From Treponema sp. UBA3662 (lineage in GTDB: Bacteria; Spirochaetota; Spirochaetia; Treponematales; Treponemataceae), in contig DFJV01000011.1 of the NCBI GenBank assembly GCA_002373205.1, positions 1-10,381 of the forward strand: a stretch of 10,381 nucleotides of DNA, read 5' to 3'. Shown here in pieces: positions 6,959-10,381 of the stretch. The stretch's first letter is position 1. Each line of letters opens with the position of its first letter. Under the pieces are notes generated by a model. That model was given only the letters and a program-made list of their open reading frames with translations, was not told the origin of the DNA and did not search any database. The translations under genes and the position numbers were made by a program.

Positions 6959-7001
6959 CAAAAAAAAACTTAATGGGTATTGGGTTTGCAAGAGGTTTTT
7001 T

Positions 7002-9296
7002 TTAGCCTATTTTCTTTTCGCCTTCATTTGTTTGGATAAAGTCACGCTCCAAAAGGCTTCTGTATTCTTCTTCCGTGATTGGCTTTGCGTAGTAGTAGCC
7101 CTGGGCAATGTCGCAGCCCATGTCGCGAAGAAGCTTTGCCTGATTTTGCGTTTCAACGCCTTCTGCTACGGTCTTCATGTTTAGCTTCTTGGACATCTCT
7201 ATTACAGAGGAAATGATTGTTGTTTCCTTTGAGTCTTCCGGCACGTTGCTAAGGAATTCCTTGTCCAACTTTAGAACGTCTGCCGGAATGTCCTTTAGCA
7301 GGTTTAGCGACGAGTAGCCAGAACCAAAGTCGTCCACGGAGATTGAATAGCCTGCGTTCTTTATCTGGTTCATAACGTTAATTAGACGCTTCTGGTTGTC
7401 GAACATTATGCTTTCTGTAAGCTCCACTTCTATGTGGTTGGGGCCTATGTCGTATTTGTCCTTTATGGAGCAAAGTTCTTTTATCAGGTCGGGGTTGTAG
7501 AGGTGGTTCCGCGAAAGGTTAAAGGATATTGTAAGCGGGTGGGGGCAGCTTCCGTCCGCTCCGGCCTTCTTCCAGTCTGCAAGGAAGCGGCAAACAGAAT
7601 CAAACACGTACATGTCTATCTTCTGGATAAAGCCGTTGCGCTCAAAAAGGGGAACGAACTTGTCCGGCGGCAAAAGTCCCTTTTCCGGATCCTTCCAGCG
7701 GATAAGGGCTTCCGCACCTATTATCTTTTCCGTCTCGAATGAATACTTGGGCTGGTAGTAAACCTTGAACTGGTTGTTTGCGAAGGCATTGTTCATGTTC
7801 AGGGTGATTTCCTTGTTCCACTCCATGTTGTCATTCATTTCTTTTGTGTATTCGATTACGCGGTGGGTGGCAAAATTCTGCCTTGCAAATTTTCGGGCCA
7901 TGTTAGCCTTGTCCACCATGAGCGTTATGTCCTGTAACGGGTCGTCAATATAGTAGACGCTTGCGCTAAAGGTAAGATCGTACTTTTCCGGCAGGTAGGG
8001 CACAAGCTTTTTGCTAACATCCGTAAGGTTAAAGACATGGTCCTCTATAAAAATGAATTCCGTGCGCTTTGCAAAGAAGATAAAGTTGTCGGCATTGTAG
8101 CGGCAAACAATTTCGTCCTTGTACTTGTTCTGCATAAAATGGTTGCTAAGCTCAATAAGGATAAGGTTTCCCTGCGAATAGCCAAAGCTGTCGTTCACAA
8201 ACTTAAAGTCGTTTATGTCAAGCGAAATAAGCATGTATTCATTAGGTTCAGCGTGCTTTAAAACCTTTCTAACGTCATGCTTGAATTTTGTCGGCGTGGG
8301 CATTCCCGTAAGTTCATCGTATTCAATCACGTGAATCTTGCGCCTTATTACAAGCGTAATCAGGATTACCGTTATGATTCCCGCTATTACGAGCAGGAAG
8401 AATATGTAAAGGAACGTTATCCTTAGGAATACCGTGGTGTTTTCGTGCGCAAGGTTGTAGTATTTTTGAGACGTAAGGTTTTCGTATATTATGCGGCCCT
8501 TTTCCCCGGGCGTTATAAGCGAAAATGCCTTGTCCAGTATGGAAGCAAGAAGGGCAGCGTCATCCCTAAGGGCATAGCGGTGGGCGTATTGTGACTCAAG
8601 CTGCTTTTTGTAGAAATTTGGCGCGCCAAAGTAGGAGTCACAGTCAAATCTGTTCACAAGGGCATAGTCGCACTTTTTCTTTTCCAAAGCCCTAAAGACT
8701 TCCTGTACGTCACCGTAAAATTCAAATCCGTATTCCTCCACCGGAAGTTCCCTTCGTATTTTGTCCACCCCCGCATCCGCAATGCCGGAAACTGCCACTG
8801 TTGGCCGATTTGACTCTATTTTCTGCTCTCTGGAAACAAGGAAGTAGTTTACGCTGTAGACGGAACCCGTAAAGATGAATTTTTTCTTTTCTTCTATTGA
8901 ATCCGTATAGCCTGACAGTATGTCTATGCTTGAGTTTTCCAGAAGCGAAAGGCCTTCATCCGTGCTTTCTATAGGAACAAACTGTAGCTTTAGGCCCGTT
9001 TTTTCAGCCGCGCACTTGAGCAAGGCAGCGTTTATCCCCTGAATCTGGGGGTAGCCGTTTATTTCAGATTGATACTCAAAAGGCGGCCTGGAGGGGCTAA
9101 ATGAAACGTTAAGGATTGGATGCTGCTTTATAAAGTTGACTTCTTCTTCGGTAAAAAGAGCTTTCTTTTCTTCACTAGAAGCTTCGTTCAGAGTGTCCTG
9201 GGCCGGCAAAAAGGAATTGTGAATAAATACTGAAAATAATATTGAAAAAATAAAGCGAAAGTTCTTTCTTGCGGTATTTTTTAACGGAAAATCCAC
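7002..9296 (-). CDS. Membrane c-di-GMP phosphodiesterase: solute-binding-like sensor, degenerate GGDEF, EAL
   Basis: From the GTG start at 9296 the protein is 764 residues. Order: signal-like N-terminus (basic RKNFR 10-14, hydrophobic 15-25, PAQ 31-33); periplasmic domain about 45-281 opening with FTEEEVNFIKQHPILNVSFS, typical of BvgS-like SBP_bac_3 sensors; membrane segment about 289-317; GGDEF domain about 325-485 starting EYDELTGMPTPTKF, but the GGDEF signature is RYNADNF (399-405), so cyclase activity is unlikely; EAL domain about 505-755 with EAL 529-531, FNLS (592-595), ELTES (625-629), DDFGSGYSS (655-663), KLD (676-678), AEGVE (711-715) and QGYYYAKP (732-739). All the usual phosphodiesterase residues are there, so it should cleave c-di-GMP to pGpG under control of a periplasmic ligand, perhaps an amino acid. 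An ATG at 9323 would add nine residues but lacks an upstream ribosome binding site and would fall at or before the predicted transcription start. Confidence 0.9.
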   Translation of the reverse strand: MDFPLKNTARKNFRFIFSILFSVFIHNSFLPAQDTLNEASSEEKKALFTEEEVNFIKQHPILNVSFSPSRPPFEYQSEINGYPQIQGINAALLKCAAEKTGLKLQFVPIESTDEGLSLLENSSIDILSGYTDSIEEKKKFIFTGSVYSVNYFLVSREQKIESNRPTVAVSGIADAGVDKIRRELPVEEYGFEFYGDVQEVFRALEKKKCDYALVNRFDCDSYFGAPNFYKKQLESQYAHRYALRDDAALLASILDKAFSLITPGEKGRIIYENLTSQKYYNLAHENTTVFLRITFLYIFFLLVIAGIITVILITLVIRRKIHVIEYDELTGMPTPTKFKHDVRKVLKHAEPNEYMLISLDINDFKFVNDSFGYSQGNLILIELSNHFMQNKYKDEIVCRYNADNFIFFAKRTEFIFIEDHVFNLTDVSKKLVPYLPEKYDLTFSASVYYIDDPLQDITLMVDKANMARKFARQNFATHRVIEYTKEMNDNMEWNKEITLNMNNAFANNQFKVYYQPKYSFETEKIIGAEALIRWKDPEKGLLPPDKFVPLFERNGFIQKIDMYVFDSVCRFLADWKKAGADGSCPHPLTISFNLSRNHLYNPDLIKELCSIKDKYDIGPNHIEVELTESIMFDNQKRLINVMNQIKNAGYSISVDDFGSGYSSLNLLKDIPADVLKLDKEFLSNVPEDSKETTIISSVIEMSKKLNMKTVAEGVETQNQAKLLRDMGCDIAQGYYYAKPITEEEYRSLLERDFIQTNEGEKKIG

Positions 9297-9304
9297 TGGG
9301 CCAA

Positions 9305-9309
9305 TCCTT
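9305..9309 (-). promoter_or_regulatory. Ribosome binding site favouring the GTG start of the EAL gene
   Basis: The minus strand reads AAGGA, eight bases before the GTG at 9296. The ATG at 9323 has only CAAAGATGTTC upstream, with no convincing site. Confidence 0.6.
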
Positions 9310-9325
9310 AATATTATTTTCATTC

Positions 9326-9354
9326 ATTATAGAACATCTTTGAAAGTAAAACAA
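9326..9354 (-). promoter_or_regulatory. Sigma-70-type promoter of the EAL gene
   Basis: Minus strand: -35 TTGTTT (9349-9354), 17-base spacer, -10 TATAAT (9326-9331). The expected transcription start, near 9319, lies inside or past the ATG at 9323-9321, which would leave the GTG at 9296 as the first usable start. The -35 match is partial; the -10 is perfect. Confidence 0.6.
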
Positions 9355-9357
9355 GCC

Positions 9358-9385
9358 GTAAAAAACTTAATTATGTAAAAACTTA
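9358..9385. repeat. Near-identical direct repeat, 17-base period
   Basis: GTAAAAAACTTA (9358-9369) is followed by GTAAAAACTTA (9375-9385), start-to-start 17 bases; a looser CTTAAAAAAACT follows at 9387-9398. It sits just upstream of the EAL gene's -35 in the divergent region. It may be an A-tract element or a regulator site; A-rich sequence makes chance a serious alternative. Confidence 0.4.
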
Positions 9386-9410
9386 TCTTAAAAAAACTGG
9401 AAAAGGGCCT

Positions 9411-9473
9411 CTTTGCGGAAGAAAATTCTTTGCTTTGCTGCAAACACTTTGCTAAATACTTTTTAATCTTTGC
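9411..9473. repeat. Five copies of CTTTGC upstream of and within the flgF promoter
   Basis: CTTTGC occurs at 9411, 9428, 9433, 9447 and 9468. The copies at 9447 and 9468 directly precede or overlap the -35 (TAAA) and -10 (GCCGATAC) of the flagellar promoter, 21 bases apart. The third copy is part of an inverted repeat TTTGC-T-GCAAA (9434-9444) that ends eight bases before the -35. This could be an operator; no known regulator is assigned. Confidence 0.45.
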
Positions 9474-9479
9474 CGATAC
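9453..9479 (+). promoter_or_regulatory. Sigma-28 (FliA) type flagellar promoter of flgF
   Basis: TAAA (9453-9456), exactly 15 bases, then GCCGATAC (9472-9479). The known sigma-28 consensus is TAAA-N15-GCCGATAA, so only the last -10 base differs. Transcription should begin about 9485-9487, leaving a leader of some 10-12 bases containing only the AAGAGG ribosome site (9485-9490). This places a flagellar rod gene under the flagellar sigma factor. Confidence 0.8.
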
Positions 9480-9496
9480 TTATAAAGAGGTGCGAA

Positions 9497-10297
9497 ATGA
9501 TTAGAGGATGGTATATCGGTGCAAGCGGCATGAATGCCCAGCAGGCAAGGCTTGACACTATTTCTAACAACTTGGCCAACGTAGACACTACCGGCTTTAA
9601 AAAGGAAATTCCTGTTAGCAAGGCGTTCAGCGACCTTCTTTTGCGCAGGTCACAGGCAGACGGAGTTTACGAGACACCTTTCGGCTCCGCAGACAGCGCT
9701 CCTATTATAGGAAAGTTAGGCCTTGGTGTAGAGACAAACGAGCTTTACACAGACTTTAGCCAGGGTTCTTTCAAGTCAACGGACACACACACGGACTTTG
9801 CCCTTGGCGGCAAGGGATTCTTTGTTGTTCAGACACCGGACGGCGAGCGCTTTACCCGCAACGGCAACTTCCACCTCGGCAAGGAAGGCATTCTCCTTAC
9901 AAAAGAAGGCTACCCGGTTCTTGGCGAAAACGGACCAATTTCTGTTCCGGACGACAAATTCATCGTTAACCAGGACGGAATGGTATACACAAAGCAGGAC
10001 AACACACTTGTTGACCGCATGAAGATTGTCCGCTTTGACAACGAGCGCTACCTTAAGAAGCAGGGCTCTTCCCTCTGGAACACAAACGACATTGCCGGAA
10101 ACTATACAATTGCAGAGGGCAACAACCGCCCTCGTGTCCTCCAGGGCTATACAGAAACCAGCAACGTGAACGTTGTAAACGAAATGGTTCAGATGATAGA
10201 AGTGAACCGCGCCTACGAGGCAAACCAGAAGACCGTCCAGACCCAGGACGACATGATGGACACCCTCTGGAGCAAGGTAGTAACGGTAAACCGCTAA
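9497..10297 (+). CDS. flgF: FlgF, flagellar proximal rod protein
   Basis: A 266-residue axial protein forming part of the rod of the periplasmic flagellum; exported by the flagellar type III system without a cleaved signal. Seen: N-terminal rod domain IGASGMNAQQARLDTISNN then LANVDTTGFKK (7-36), the FlgF/FlgG central DFALGGKGFFVV and ERFTRNGNFHLGKEG region, and the C-terminal rod motif TSNVNVVNEMVQMIEVNRAYEANQK (about 225-249), followed by DDMMDTLW. FlgG is closely similar, but the next gene begins exactly like spirochete FlgG, so this first member of the pair is FlgF (named flhO in Borrelia). Start ATG is set by AAGAGG (9485-9490) six bases upstream; a TTG at 9470 lies inside the promoter and is rejected. 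Codons are strongly C-ending (21 of 22 Asn are AAC), suggesting high expression. It ends with tandem stops TAATAA. Confidence 0.9.
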   Translation: MIRGWYIGASGMNAQQARLDTISNNLANVDTTGFKKEIPVSKAFSDLLLRRSQADGVYETPFGSADSAPIIGKLGLGVETNELYTDFSQGSFKSTDTHTDFALGGKGFFVVQTPDGERFTRNGNFHLGKEGILLTKEGYPVLGENGPISVPDDKFIVNQDGMVYTKQDNTLVDRMKIVRFDNERYLKKQGSSLWNTNDIAGNYTIAEGNNRPRVLQGYTETSNVNVVNEMVQMIEVNRAYEANQKTVQTQDDMMDTLWSKVVTVNR

Positions 10298-10352
10298 TAA
10301 ATGATGGCGGCATAGATTCAATTTTGATTTTATAGAGTAAACGGAGCAAGTT

Positions 10353-10381
10353 ATGGTAAGAAGTTTATGGAATGCAGCAAC
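10353..10381 (+). CDS. flgG: FlgG, distal rod protein (first 29 bases, cut by window end)
   Basis: The ATG begins MVRSLWNAA, the typical N-terminus of spirochete FlgG, the distal rod subunit. GGAG at 10343-10346 lies six bases upstream. It follows flgF after 55 bases with no obvious promoter or terminator between them, so the two are probably co-transcribed. Only nine full codons are visible; the call rests on these and on the flgF neighbour. Confidence 0.72.

Noticed and set aside
6899..6991. Longer glgC start at an in-frame TTG adding 31 hydrophobic residues
   Set aside because: The extension would cover the promoter and the GGAGG site, and GlgC is cytoplasmic and needs no membrane segment.
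6960..7001. Intrinsic terminator directly after the EAL gene on the minus strand
   Set aside because: There is a T-run, but the only possible stem is a short CTT/AAG plus A:T pairs with bulges, too weak to call.
9398..9416. Possible sigma-54 promoter upstream of flgF
   Set aside because: GG and GC are 14 bases apart instead of the required 10, so it does not fit.
9470..9496. Upstream TTG start for flgF
   Set aside because: It lies inside the sigma-28 promoter, and the ATG at 9497 has a proper ribosome site and a typical FlgF N-terminus.
1..10381. CRISPR array, insertion sequence, tRNA, rRNA or prophage genes
   Set aside because: No regular repeat-spacer series, transposase motif, cloverleaf or phage gene was seen; the window is ordinary chromosomal core.

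Overview
This window reads as a moderate-GC piece of a spirochete chromosome, most likely a Treponema species. The evidence is the gene order murG - cvpA - holB-like - AtoS/NtrB-type kinase - AtoC/NtrC-type regulator, which I recall from T. pallidum, the spirochete-type flgF-flgG pair, and the residue patterns of the proteins. The genus is an inference from memory; no database was searched.

Left half (1-5464, + strand): six genes packed so tightly that each start lies inside the end of the gene before it (overlaps of 4, 8, 4, 4 and 17 bases). They encode the C-terminal half of MurG (peptidoglycan lipid II synthesis), a CvpA-family membrane protein, a DNA polymerase III delta'-like clamp-loader subunit with an unusual insertion, a soluble PAS-containing histidine kinase, its sigma-54-dependent response regulator, and a small protein whose C-terminus is a J domain. 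This looks like one translationally coupled operon whose promoter lies upstream of the window.

Middle (5465-7001): a convergent gap of 141 bp carries three successive hairpins, including a long one with a T-run on the minus strand. After it, on the minus strand, comes glgC (ADP-glucose pyrophosphorylase, resembling the plant/cyanobacterial type), with a clear GGAGG ribosome binding site and a good sigma-70-type promoter (TTGCAT-17-TATAAT).

Right (7002-9496): a minus-strand gene for a membrane c-di-GMP protein with a periplasmic solute-binding-like sensor, one membrane anchor, a degenerate GGDEF domain and an intact-looking EAL phosphodiesterase domain. It diverges from the flagellar genes. 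The shared intergenic region holds a sigma-70-like promoter for the EAL gene, a near-consensus sigma-28 (FliA) promoter TAAA-N15-GCCGATAC for the flagellar gene, and several short repeats.

Right end (9497-10381, + strand): flgF (proximal rod protein) complete, then the first 29 bases of flgG. Functionally the window joins cell-wall synthesis, replication, a sigma-54 signalling pair, glycogen synthesis, and a c-di-GMP phosphodiesterase back to back with flagellar rod genes. I see no mobile element, CRISPR array, tRNA or rRNA. The most useful items for a second look are the sigma-28 promoter on a rod gene, the re-assigned start of the EAL gene, the delta' insertion and the J-domain gene coupled to the sigma-54 regulator.
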